DNA of 14,767 bases from contig CANQOU010000018.1 in NCBI GenBank assembly GCA_947625565.1, positions 1-14,767 of the forward strand. Reading direction: 5' to 3'. A model generated the notes under the pieces. It searched no databases and had not been told where the DNA came from. It was given only the letters and a program-made list of their open reading frames with translations. This stretch comes from an uncultured Clostridia bacterium. Its GTDB lineage: Bacteria > Bacillota > Clostridia > TANB77 > CAG-508. Below, one piece after another: positions 1-5,978 of this stretch; positions within the stretch are counted from its first letter, which is position 1, and each line of letters opens with the position of its first letter. Position numbers and translations under genes: made by a program.

Positions 1-871
1 CTGCCTTAATTCCTTTTTTTCTTAAATCGTTTACAACAGCTTTTGTTGTTCCAGCAGTAGAGTTCATACAAACAATGGCCATTTCACAATCATTTAACAT
101 ATATTCTTCAAATAGACCATAATGTCTACCAGTCCATTTTTCAAAATCTTTTGCAACATCTAAAATAACATTTTTAGCAGCTTTCATAGCTTCTGCTTGT
201 TGAGCCTTATGCTCAAATAAAAATCCTTGTAAATCTAAAGGACCAATAGCCATTGGCTCTTTATCATTTAATAGATAATGTTTAGGATGATATTCTCCAA
301 CGAAATTTTTTACTTCGCTATCTTCTTCTAATTCAATATTTTCAATAGAATGTGAAGTAATGAAACCATCTTGGCATATCATTAAAGGTAGTAATACATT
401 TTCATTTTCAGAAATACGGTGAGCCATCAATGTGTTATCATAAGCTTCTTGATTATTCTCAGAAAATAGCATAATCCAACCAGCATCTCTAACTCCCATT
501 GCATCTGAATGGTCACAGTGAATATTTAAAGGACCAGAAACAGCACGATTGACTAAAGATAAAACAATAGGTAATCTTAAGCTTGAAGCAATGTAAATCA
601 TTTCCCACATTAAAGATAATCCATTTGCTGAAGTAGCAGTCATTGCTCTAGCACCTGCAGCTTCTGCACCAATACAAGCTGACATGGCACTGTGTTCACT
701 TTCAACTGCAACAAACTCTGTATCAACAGCTCCATTAGCAACAAATGTAGAGAAATATTGAGGTATTTCTGTTGAAGGTGTGATAGGAAAAGCAGCAACA
801 ACATCAGGATTTATTTGTTTCATTGCAGTAGCAGCAGCTTCATTACCACTTAATCTTTCTCTAATACTCAT
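1..871 (-). CDS. porA: 2-oxoacid (pyruvate):ferredoxin oxidoreductase, alpha subunit (partial, C-terminus beyond window)
   Basis: This is the alpha subunit of a thiamine-diphosphate-dependent 2-oxoacid:ferredoxin oxidoreductase, which oxidatively decarboxylates pyruvate or a related 2-oxoacid to an acyl-CoA and reduces ferredoxin in the cytoplasm. The reading frame starts at the ATG at 871 and stays open for 290 codons to the window edge; the family is usually about 390-400 residues, so the C-terminal part is missing. Typical PorA stretches are visible: VVAAFPITPSTEIPQYF near the N-terminus, VESEHSAMSACIGAEAAGAR, TATSANGLSLMWEM, and later IHCDHSDAMGVRDAGW. The ATG overlaps the stop of porD in an ATGA, which suggests translational coupling. 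Gene order G-D-A suggests that porB follows beyond position 1. Pyruvate is the most likely substrate, but branched-chain or other 2-oxoacids cannot be excluded without the beta subunit. Confidence 0.93.
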   Translation of the reverse strand, partial: MSIRERLSGNEAAATAMKQINPDVVAAFPITPSTEIPQYFSTFVANGAVDTEFVAVESEHSAMSACIGAEAAGARAMTATSANGLSLMWEMIYIASSLRLPIVLSLVNRAVSGPLNIHCDHSDAMGVRDAGWIMLFSENNQEAYDNTLMAHRISENENVLLPLMICQDGFITSHSIENIELEEDSEVKNFVGEYHPKHYLLNDKEPMAIGPLDLQGFLFEHKAQQAEAMKAAKNVILDVAKDFEKWTGRHYGLFEEYMLNDCEMAIVCMNSTAGTTKAVVNDLRKKGIKA

Positions 872-1173
872 ACATTAACACCTTCTTCCTCCATTGAAAT
901 TGCACCAAATGGGCATACTTTAGCACATACACCACATCCTTTGCAATAGTCAAAATTAAAATCTGTTCTATTTAAATCTTCTTTTTTTACTGGTATAGCA
1001 TTTTCTGGGCAAACAGGAAAGCATAATCCACATTGTTTACATTTATCTGGATGAAAAACAGGTCTTAAGCTTCTCCAATCACCAGTCTTGAAATCTTTTG
1101 CATTACCAGATGTATAAATATTTCCACCTATAGTCATTTCTTCCATAGGTGTTTTATTAGTAATTTCTGACAT
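868..1173 (-). CDS. porD: 2-oxoacid (pyruvate):ferredoxin oxidoreductase, delta subunit (2x[4Fe-4S] ferredoxin)
   Basis: A 101-residue ferredoxin-like electron-transfer subunit that carries electrons from the thiamine-diphosphate site to external ferredoxin. Two complete CxxCxxCxxxCP clusters are visible: Cys45, 48, 51 and 55 in CKQCGLCFPVCP, and Cys77, 80, 83 and 87 in CKGCGVCAKVCP. Each should bind a [4Fe-4S] cluster. The N-terminal 40 residues are the usual non-cluster extension of PorD, including the GDWRSLRPVF segment. The start at 1173 is preceded by an AAAGGAG ribosome binding site on the minus strand. The gene lies 26 bases after porG and overlaps porA by four bases (ATGA), so it sits inside a tight operon. 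Length and motif spacing match the family. Confidence 0.95.
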   Translation of the reverse strand: MSEITNKTPMEEMTIGGNIYTSGNAKDFKTGDWRSLRPVFHPDKCKQCGLCFPVCPENAIPVKKEDLNRTDFNFDYCKGCGVCAKVCPFGAISMEEEGVNV

Positions 1174-1199
1174 AATAAAACTCCTTTCATATATAAGTT

Positions 1200-1781
1200 C
1201 TAATTTACTTTTTTTACTTCTTTTAGTGCCATTTCAATAGCTTTCATATTTCCCTCAATAACTTCTGGCTTTTTTGCAAATTTATGCTTGAAAGAGCCTT
1301 CCATATCTTTTAAGAATGCATCATCATCCATAATATGGCTAACTTTTACGATTGCTGCAAGCATAGGAGTATTTGGAAAGTATTTTCCTAATGTTTCCAT
1401 TGAAACTTTTCTTGCATCAATAGTGTAAATATCGCCAGAATAACCATTTAAAACTTTTTTTAAGTAATCAGCTGACTTTGTTGTATTGATTACAATAGCA
1501 CCAGTATCTTTTAGACCAGCTGTAACAGGTACAGATTCTAAAAGAGTATCGTCAACAACGACTACATAGTCTGGCTCATAAATATTACTATGTATAGTAA
1601 TAGGGTCATCACTAATTCTATTATAAGCCGTAATTGGGGCTCCCATTCTTTCAGGACCATATTCAGGAAAGCCTTGAATATATTTTCCTGTGTTGAATGC
1701 AGCATCTGCTAATAACAAAGATGCTGTTTTGGCACCTTGACCGCCTCTACCATGCCATCTAATTTCGATTAAATTACTCAT
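1200..1781 (-). CDS. porG: 2-oxoacid (pyruvate):ferredoxin oxidoreductase, gamma subunit
   Basis: A 193-residue gamma subunit, full length for the family. The N-terminus carries the diagnostic EIRWHGRGGQGAKTA segment (residues 6-20), followed by YIQGFPEYGPERMGAPITAY, which is shared by PorG, VorG and KorC-type subunits. In multi-subunit oxidoreductases this subunit helps bind CoA and hold the complex together. The ATG at 1781 has an AAAGGAGGC ribosome binding site about seven bases upstream. That site lies inside the last codons of the preceding 68-residue gene, which overlaps porG by eight bases; the two are therefore probably translationally coupled. Substrate specificity cannot be read from this subunit alone. 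Confidence 0.94.
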   Translation of the reverse strand: MSNLIEIRWHGRGGQGAKTASLLLADAAFNTGKYIQGFPEYGPERMGAPITAYNRISDDPITIHSNIYEPDYVVVVDDTLLESVPVTAGLKDTGAIVINTTKSADYLKKVLNGYSGDIYTIDARKVSMETLGKYFPNTPMLAAIVKVSHIMDDDAFLKDMEGSFKHKFAKKPEVIEGNMKAIEMALKEVKKVN

Positions 1782-1980
1782 TATGTATTGCCTCCTTTTT
1801 CTTCATTTTTTCATCTTTATTGTCTTTATCTTTTTTGTCTTTAGTTTTTGGGATAACAATATTTTTAGGTTTGTTATCACATTTTGGTTTAACAGTATTC
1901 AAATGTCCGTAAACAGGAGAGATATCTAAATTTTTACCATCACCAGAAACAATTTCTAATTTCTTTTTATCTTCATCCAT
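1774..1980 (-). CDS. small highly charged protein leading the por operon, unknown function
   Basis: A 68-residue protein I do not recognise. Residues 1-45 look folded (a LEIVSGDGKNLDISPVYGHL stretch followed by a single Cys). Residues 44-64 are almost only Lys, Asp and Glu with two short repeats, which would be disordered. There is no signal peptide, membrane segment or metal-binding cluster. It is likely real for three reasons. Its ATG at 1980 follows an AAAAGGAGGT ribosome binding site at good spacing. A sigma-A-like promoter lies directly upstream at 2002-2030. Its 3' end overlaps the start of porG by eight bases and contains the porG ribosome binding site. It may act as a leader cistron setting porG translation, or as a small accessory protein of the oxidoreductase; neither is shown. 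Confidence 0.72.
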   Translation of the reverse strand: MDEDKKKLEIVSGDGKNLDISPVYGHLNTVKPKCDNKPKNIVIPKTKDKKDKDNKDEKMKKKEAIHNE

Positions 1981-2001
1981 AAGAATACCTCCTTTTGCTA
2001 A

Positions 2002-2030
2002 ATCCTATCACAAAAGAAAAAAATTGGCAA
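2002..2030 (-). promoter_or_regulatory. predicted sigma-A promoter of the por operon
   Basis: On the minus strand, TTGCCA (2030-2025) and TAGGAT (2007-2002) are separated by exactly 17 bases. The -10 box lies 21 bases before the ATG of the 68-residue leader gene, leaving a very short 5' leader with room only for the ribosome binding site. The match is 5/6 at -35 and 4/6 at -10. The intergenic region is shared with the divergent scpB promoter. Confidence 0.6.
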
Positions 2031-2048
2031 TAAAATTCTAAAAAAACA

Positions 2049-2077
2049 TTGTAAAAAGCAAAAATATATAGTAAAAT
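2049..2077 (+). promoter_or_regulatory. predicted sigma-A promoter of scpB
   Basis: TTGTAA (2049-2054) and TAAAAT (2072-2077) are separated by 17 bases. The ATG of scpB is 30 bases further on, with an AAGGAAGGG ribosome binding site between. The -10 box is 5/6 and the -35 box 4/6. The region is very AT-rich, so chance matches are possible; position and spacing support the call. Confidence 0.55.
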
Positions 2078-2107
2078 ATGTAAAAGAGGTAAAGGAAGGG
2101 AAAATTT

Positions 2108-2716
2108 ATGGACAACCAAAAGGCAATAATAGAAGCTATATTATTCGCAGTAGGAAAAGAAGTAAGTATTGAACAGTTAATGATGGCATTAGAATTACCA
2201 AAAGAAGAAATAGAACTACTATTGCAAGAAATACAAAAAGAAAAAAGTGAAAACCCGCAAAGTGGTATTGAGCTTATAAAACTAGAAAATAGCTATCAAT
2301 TATCAAGTAAAAAGGAATATTATGAATATATATATCCTATTATTGACAAAAGAGCAAAACCGAATTTGTCTAATGCAGCGCTTGAAACTTTAGCAATTAT
2401 TGCATATAATCCAAGAATTACAAGAGCAGAAATAGAAGCAATTAGAGGAGTAGGTGCAGATGCATGTATATATAAATTGATGGAATATAATTTGATTGAA
2501 GAAGCTGGAAAATCAGATTTACCAGGAAAACCTATGACATATAAAACGAACAATGAATTTTTAAAAATGTTTGGATATGAATCTTTAAAAGATTTGCCAG
2601 AATTACCAAAATATAAACTGGATTCAAATAAACAAATTGTCATAGAAGATTTAATAGAGGAGAATGATAAAAATGAGACTATCACAAACGGGAATGGGGA
2701 CAACAAAGTTAAGTAA
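2108..2716 (+). CDS. scpB: segregation and condensation protein B
   Basis: ScpB is the winged-helix kleisin partner protein that, with ScpA and SMC, forms the bacterial condensin that organises and segregates the chromosome. The 202-residue length is normal. The family signature LSNAALETLAIIAY plus ITRAEIEAIRGV lies at residues 87-115, and the second winged-helix segment with the PGKPMTYKT and FGYESLKDLPELP motifs at 139-167. The tail is acidic and Asn-rich. The ATG at 2108 follows an AAGGAAGGG ribosome binding site. In many Firmicutes scpA lies immediately upstream; here it is absent and the upstream neighbour is a divergent por operon. The 3' end overlaps the following proline tRNA ligase gene by about 44 bases, so the two are cotranscribed. 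Confidence 0.95.
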   Translation: MDNQKAIIEAILFAVGKEVSIEQLMMALELPKEEIELLLQEIQKEKSENPQSGIELIKLENSYQLSSKKEYYEYIYPIIDKRAKPNLSNAALETLAIIAYNPRITRAEIEAIRGVGADACIYKLMEYNLIEEAGKSDLPGKPMTYKTNNEFLKMFGYESLKDLPELPKYKLDSNKQIVIEDLIEENDKNETITNGNGDNKVK

Positions 2717-3953
2717 TATTGATACTATGTACCCAGGACAAAGTATTTTATTACAAACTGGACAACTAGTTCAATATGGAGCTGGACTATTTGGATATAA
2801 CACAGTCCCACTTTTAGTAAGAAGAAATATTGAAAAGATTATTGTTGATACATTAAATAAATATGGATGTATAGAAGTATTATTACCAACATTGCAACCA
2901 GATACTATCTGGAAAAATTCAGGAAGGTATGACCACTATGTAAATGATGGAACAATGTTAATTACAGAATCAAATAAAGGAACATTTTGCCTAGCACCAA
3001 CTGGTGAAGAAGCTATGCTAGAATTTGCAAGAGAAAAATTAAAATCATATAAAAATTTACCAGTTACATTTTATCAAATTGGTGAAAAATATAGAAATGA
3101 AATTAGAACAAGAGGATATTTATTAAGAGGAAAAGCCTTTCCTATGTTAGATGCATATAGCTTTGATATTGACGAAGAAGCAATGGCAAAATCATATGAA
3201 AATGTGAGAAATGCATTTATAGAAATTTTTGAAAAGATAGGATTAGATGTTATTCCAATTGTAGCAGATAATGGTGCAATGGGAGGAAAGAAATCAGAAG
3301 AATTTATGCTAATATCTGAACAAGGAGAAGACAAAATTCTTTATGATGAAAAAAATAAGATAGGTTTAAATACAGAGATATTAGAAAGAGAAGACTATAA
3401 AGAATATCTAAAAGAAGAATATGGAATAGAAGATATATCAAATTTCAAAGAAATCCGCACAATGGAATTGGCACATATTTTTCAATTGGGGACACGTTAT
3501 TCAGAAATTATGAATGGAAAATATACAAATGCAAAAGGAGAAGAAGCTTTATATTATATGGGATGTTATGGAATAGGTGTTAGTAGAACAGTAGCAGCCT
3601 TATATGAACATTGTGTTATAAATGATTCTAAATGGGGTCCTTGTGGATTTGTATTACCAAAATCAGTTGCACCTTATAAAGTACAAATTGTGCCTAAAAT
3701 GGAAAATCCAAAAAAAGTTGAACTTGCTAATAAATTGTATGAATTATTAAAAAAAGAAAACATAGGAGCTATTTTAGATGATAGAGAAACAGTTACAATA
3801 GGAGCCAAAATGAAGGATTGCAAGATATTGGGAACTCCATATTTGATTGTAATAGGAGATAAACAGGAAGGAGAAATGCTAGAGCTTGAAAATATTAAGA
3901 CAGGTGAAAAAGAAATCTTAGGAATACAAGACTTAATAGAAAAAATAAAATAA
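2673..3953 (+). CDS. proS: prolyl-tRNA synthetase, short form lacking the INS editing domain
   Basis: A class II aminoacyl-tRNA synthetase that charges tRNA-Pro. Visible are a motif 1 region (residues 36-88), the APTGEEAML substrate loop (108-116), motif 2 (YQIGEKYRNEIRTRG, 134-148, followed by RGKAFPMLDAYSFD), GCYGIGVSRTVAALYEH as motif 3 (297-313) and a C-terminal anticodon-binding domain with DDRETVTIGAKMKDCKILG. It has 426 residues, against about 570 for common bacterial ProRS. Where the roughly 180-residue INS editing domain should lie, between the EEFMLISEQGEDKILY stretch and AHIFQLGTRYSEIM, there are only about 40 residues. This resembles the INS-less ProRS of alphaproteobacteria. I chose ATG 2673 because AGAGGAG at 2656-2662 is ten bases upstream, whereas an in-frame ATG at 2664 is only one base from it. 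It could be a second, specialised ProRS. It overlaps scpB. Confidence 0.9.
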   Translation: MRLSQTGMGTTKLSNIDTMYPGQSILLQTGQLVQYGAGLFGYNTVPLLVRRNIEKIIVDTLNKYGCIEVLLPTLQPDTIWKNSGRYDHYVNDGTMLITESNKGTFCLAPTGEEAMLEFAREKLKSYKNLPVTFYQIGEKYRNEIRTRGYLLRGKAFPMLDAYSFDIDEEAMAKSYENVRNAFIEIFEKIGLDVIPIVADNGAMGGKKSEEFMLISEQGEDKILYDEKNKIGLNTEILEREDYKEYLKEEYGIEDISNFKEIRTMELAHIFQLGTRYSEIMNGKYTNAKGEEALYYMGCYGIGVSRTVAALYEHCVINDSKWGPCGFVLPKSVAPYKVQIVPKMENPKKVELANKLYELLKKENIGAILDDRETVTIGAKMKDCKILGTPYLIVIGDKQEGEMLELENIKTGEKEILGIQDLIEKIK

Positions 3954-3979
3954 AGAAAGGAATGGTGGAAGGTATGGAC

Positions 3980-4156
3980 ATGAAATATTATGATAAATCA
4001 TTATACAAAACAGAACAGAAGGTAACGATTATATTAACAATTTTGATAACATTTGTTATAGGATTTTTAATAGGATACTGGTGCAGAGGTTTTGAAACTG
4101 AAACTATTCCACAAGAAAATGCTGTGCAACAAGTAGAAAATGAAGCAAATAATTAA
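3980..4156 (+). CDS. small single-pass membrane protein, unknown function
   Basis: A protein of 58 residues from the ATG at 3980, or 60 from the in-frame ATG at 3974. A lysine-containing N-terminus (KYYDKSLYKTEQK) is followed by one hydrophobic segment, VTIILTILITFVIGFLIGYW, and a Cys-Arg-Gly boundary. An acidic, Gln/Asn-rich tail of about 23 residues follows. This looks like a single-span membrane protein with a small outside or inside tail; I do not recognise a family. GGTGGAAGG at 3964-3972 is seven bases from ATG 3980, which decides the start. It lies 26 bases after proS and just before a strong terminator, so it is the last cistron of the scpB-proS unit. Confidence 0.65.
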   Translation: MKYYDKSLYKTEQKVTIILTILITFVIGFLIGYWCRGFETETIPQENAVQQVENEANN

Positions 4157-4161
4157 AAAAG

Positions 4162-4199
4162 TAGCTAGAGCATGTATATACTCTAGCTAAATTTTATTT
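4162..4199. terminator. bidirectional intrinsic terminator between the small membrane protein and asnS
   Basis: A perfect 9-bp inverted repeat (TAGCTAGAG at 4162-4170, CTCTAGCTA at 4181-4189, loop of 10) is flanked by AATTTTATTT on the right and AAAAAA on the left. The A run is a T run on the minus strand. The hairpin can end transcription of the scpB-proS unit rightward and of asnS leftward; it starts only nine bases beyond the asnS stop. Confidence 0.88.
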
Positions 4200-5589
4200 A
4201 AAAATCACAATTTTTTGGAGTTCTAGGGAAAGGAAGTACATCACGAATGTTTTGCATACCAGTTAAATACATAATTGCTCTTTCAAATCCTAGCCCAAAA
4301 CCTGCATGGTCACAACTTCCATATTTTCTTAAATCTAAGTACCAGTCATATTCAGAGATTGGCATATTAAGTTCTTTCATTCGAGTTATAAGTTTATCAT
4401 AGTTTTCTTCTCTTTGACTACCACCAATTATTTCACCAATTCCAGGAGCTAATAAGTCTGCAGCAGCCACTGTTTTACCATCTGGATTTTGTTTCATATA
4501 AAATGCTTTTATATCTTTAGGATAATCTGTTACAAATACAGGTTTTTTAAATACTTGTTCACATAGATATCTTTCGTGTTCTGTTTGTAAATCAACTCCC
4601 CAAGAAACTTTATATTCAAATTTATCATTTGCTTTTTCTAATTCTTTTATAGCATCTGTGTAAGTAATTCTACCAAAATCAGAATTTATTACATTATTTA
4701 ATCTATCTAATAATCCTTTGTCAATAAAATCATTGAAAAAAGCCATTTCCTCTGGACATTGTTCTAGCACATATGAAAAAATATATTTTATCATATCTTC
4801 AGCCATATCCATATCATCATTTAAATCAGCAAAACAGATTTCAGGTTCTACCATCCAAAATTCAGCAGCATGTTTTACAGTATTAGAATCTTCTGCACGG
4901 AAAGTAGGACCAAATGTATATACATTACGAAATGCCATAGCATAAGTTTCAGCATTTAATTGACCACTAACTGTTAAATGTGCAGGTTTTCCAAAGAAAT
5001 CTTTTGAAAAGTCTACTAAATTGTTATCTGTTTTTGGAACATTTGCTAAGTCAAAAGAACTTACATTAAACATTTCTCCAGCACCTTCTGCATCGCTAGA
5101 AGTTAAGATAGGGGTATGAACATACACAAACCCTTTTTCTTGAAAATATTTGTGAATAGCATATGCTAAAACACTTCTAACACGAAAAACTGCATTAAAA
5201 GTATTTGCTCTTGGGCGAATATGTGCAATTGTACGCAAATATTCGAATGTATGGCGCTTTTTTTGAAGTGGATATTGATTATCACTTACATTAAAAATTG
5301 TAATTTTATTTGCATGAATTTCAAAAGGTTGTTTTGCATTTTCTGTTATAACAACTTTTCCTGTAACCTCAATAGAAGAACTAATTGTTAATTTTGAAAC
5401 CTCATTGAAATTTGCTAAATCCTCATTAAAAACAATTTGAATGTTTTTAAAATAGGTACCATCATTTATTTCAATAAATCCAAAATTCTTAGAAGCTCTA
5501 ACTGTTTTAATCCAAGCATCTAAAGTAATTTCTTTATTTTCATATTGCTTAAAATTTTTGTATACATTTTTTATGAATAACTTGTCCAT
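4198..5589 (-). CDS. asnS: asparaginyl-tRNA synthetase
   Basis: A class IIb aminoacyl-tRNA synthetase of 463 residues (E. coli AsnRS has 466) that attaches asparagine to tRNA-Asn. The N-terminal OB-fold anticodon domain is visible (ITLDAWIKTVRASKNFGFIEINDG, about residues 21-44). Motif 2, FRAEDSNTVKHAAEFWMVEPE, lies at 230-250. Motif 3 with GFGLGFERAIMYLTG starts at 430, and the protein ends FPRTPKNCDF as AsnRS does, which separates it from AspRS. The start at 5589 is chosen because AAGGAGGT lies four bases upstream; an upstream in-frame ATG at 5625 overlaps the promoter and has no ribosome binding site. Transcription is from a promoter at 5614-5642 with a leader too short for a T-box. The gene is monocistronic and ends at the shared terminator. 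Confidence 0.96.
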   Translation of the reverse strand: MDKLFIKNVYKNFKQYENKEITLDAWIKTVRASKNFGFIEINDGTYFKNIQIVFNEDLANFNEVSKLTISSSIEVTGKVVITENAKQPFEIHANKITIFNVSDNQYPLQKKRHTFEYLRTIAHIRPRANTFNAVFRVRSVLAYAIHKYFQEKGFVYVHTPILTSSDAEGAGEMFNVSSFDLANVPKTDNNLVDFSKDFFGKPAHLTVSGQLNAETYAMAFRNVYTFGPTFRAEDSNTVKHAAEFWMVEPEICFADLNDDMDMAEDMIKYIFSYVLEQCPEEMAFFNDFIDKGLLDRLNNVINSDFGRITYTDAIKELEKANDKFEYKVSWGVDLQTEHERYLCEQVFKKPVFVTDYPKDIKAFYMKQNPDGKTVAAADLLAPGIGEIIGGSQREENYDKLITRMKELNMPISEYDWYLDLRKYGSCDHAGFGLGFERAIMYLTGMQNIRDVLPFPRTPKNCDF

Positions 5590-5613
5590 AACGACCTCCT
5601 TACATATGTACAG

Positions 5614-5642
5614 ATTATACAGCATTTTTAAGCAAAAAGCAA
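5614..5642 (-). promoter_or_regulatory. predicted sigma-A promoter of asnS
   Basis: On the minus strand, TTGCTT (5642-5637) and a perfect TATAAT (5619-5614) are separated by 17 bases. The start codon lies 24 bases after the -10 box. Between them are a 10-bp palindrome, TACATATGTA (5601-5610), and the ribosome binding site. The short leader excludes a T-box riboswitch here. Confidence 0.72.
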
Positions 5643-5651
5643 GTAAAACTA

Positions 5652-5680
5652 TTGAATAAATAAAATCAAATTGATATAAT
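5652..5680 (+). promoter_or_regulatory. predicted sigma-A promoter of the 70-residue gene
   Basis: TTGAAT (5652-5657) and perfect TATAAT (5675-5680) are separated by 17 bases. It faces the asnS promoter back to back; the two -35 boxes are only nine bases apart. The next feature downstream is an AAGGTGGTG ribosome binding site and the ATG at 5707. Confidence 0.72.
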
Positions 5681-5706
5681 AAAAATGATTAAAGAAGGTG
5701 GTGTAT

Positions 5707-5919
5707 ATGATTTCTTCAATGCAGGTTAATAAGAAAGTAGAAACAGGTTTAATTATTAGAAAAGATACTGTGTTTTCTAAAATGCAAAGAATATGGAATA
5801 CCATATTTTTTAAAGAAGAAATTAGTATGCTTAAAAAAATTGAAAAATATCTAATAAAGCCACAGATGCAAATGAAAAATGTAATAATACCAAAGCAAAT
5901 AAATATTGACAAACAATAG
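5707..5919 (+). CDS. small basic protein of unknown function between asnS and purA
   Basis: A 70-residue, Lys-rich, probably cytoplasmic protein that I do not recognise. It has a central amphipathic or partly hydrophobic stretch (VFSKMQRIWNTIFFKEEISM) followed by a Lys-rich helix and ends KNVIIPKQINIDKQ. There is no signal peptide, clear membrane span or Cys/His motif. A good promoter at 5652-5680, an AAGGTGGTG ribosome binding site and an ATG at correct spacing support it. In-frame GTG codons at 5698 and 5701 lie within the ribosome binding site and are unlikely starts. The -35 box of the purA promoter is inside its last codons. The tail motif NVIIPK loosely resembles NIVIPK in the small protein leading the por operon, which may be chance. 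Confidence 0.6.
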   Translation: MISSMQVNKKVETGLIIRKDTVFSKMQRIWNTIFFKEEISMLKKIEKYLIKPQMQMKNVIIPKQINIDKQ

Positions 5920-5934
5920 ATATGTTAATATAAT
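5906..5934 (+). promoter_or_regulatory. perfect-consensus sigma-A promoter of purA
   Basis: TTGACA (5906-5911) and TATAAT (5929-5934) are both exact consensus, separated by exactly 17 bases. The -35 box lies within the final codons of the upstream small gene. The purA ATG is 44 bases after the -10 box with an AAGGAG ribosome binding site, so the leader is too short for a known purine riboswitch. Confidence 0.88.
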
Positions 5935-5978
5935 ACAGTTGCAAAATATAGAAATATTTGTAGTAAGGAGAGATGCAT

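Noticed and set aside
5601..5610. Palindrome TACATATGTA in the asnS leader as an operator
   Set aside because: A 10-base self-complementary AT-rich word is expected often by chance here. No second copy was noticed near other promoters.
5590..5706. Possible T-box riboswitch upstream of asnS
   Set aside because: Only about 24 bases separate the -10 box from the start codon, far too short for a T-box, and no T-box consensus is visible. The same holds for proS, whose start lies inside scpB.
5649..5912. Hydrophobic 87-residue frame on the minus strand opposite the small gene before purA
   Set aside because: It is the antisense of a Lys/Asn-rich frame, which automatically gives Phe/Ile-rich sequence. 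It has no promoter or ribosome binding site and covers the forward promoter.
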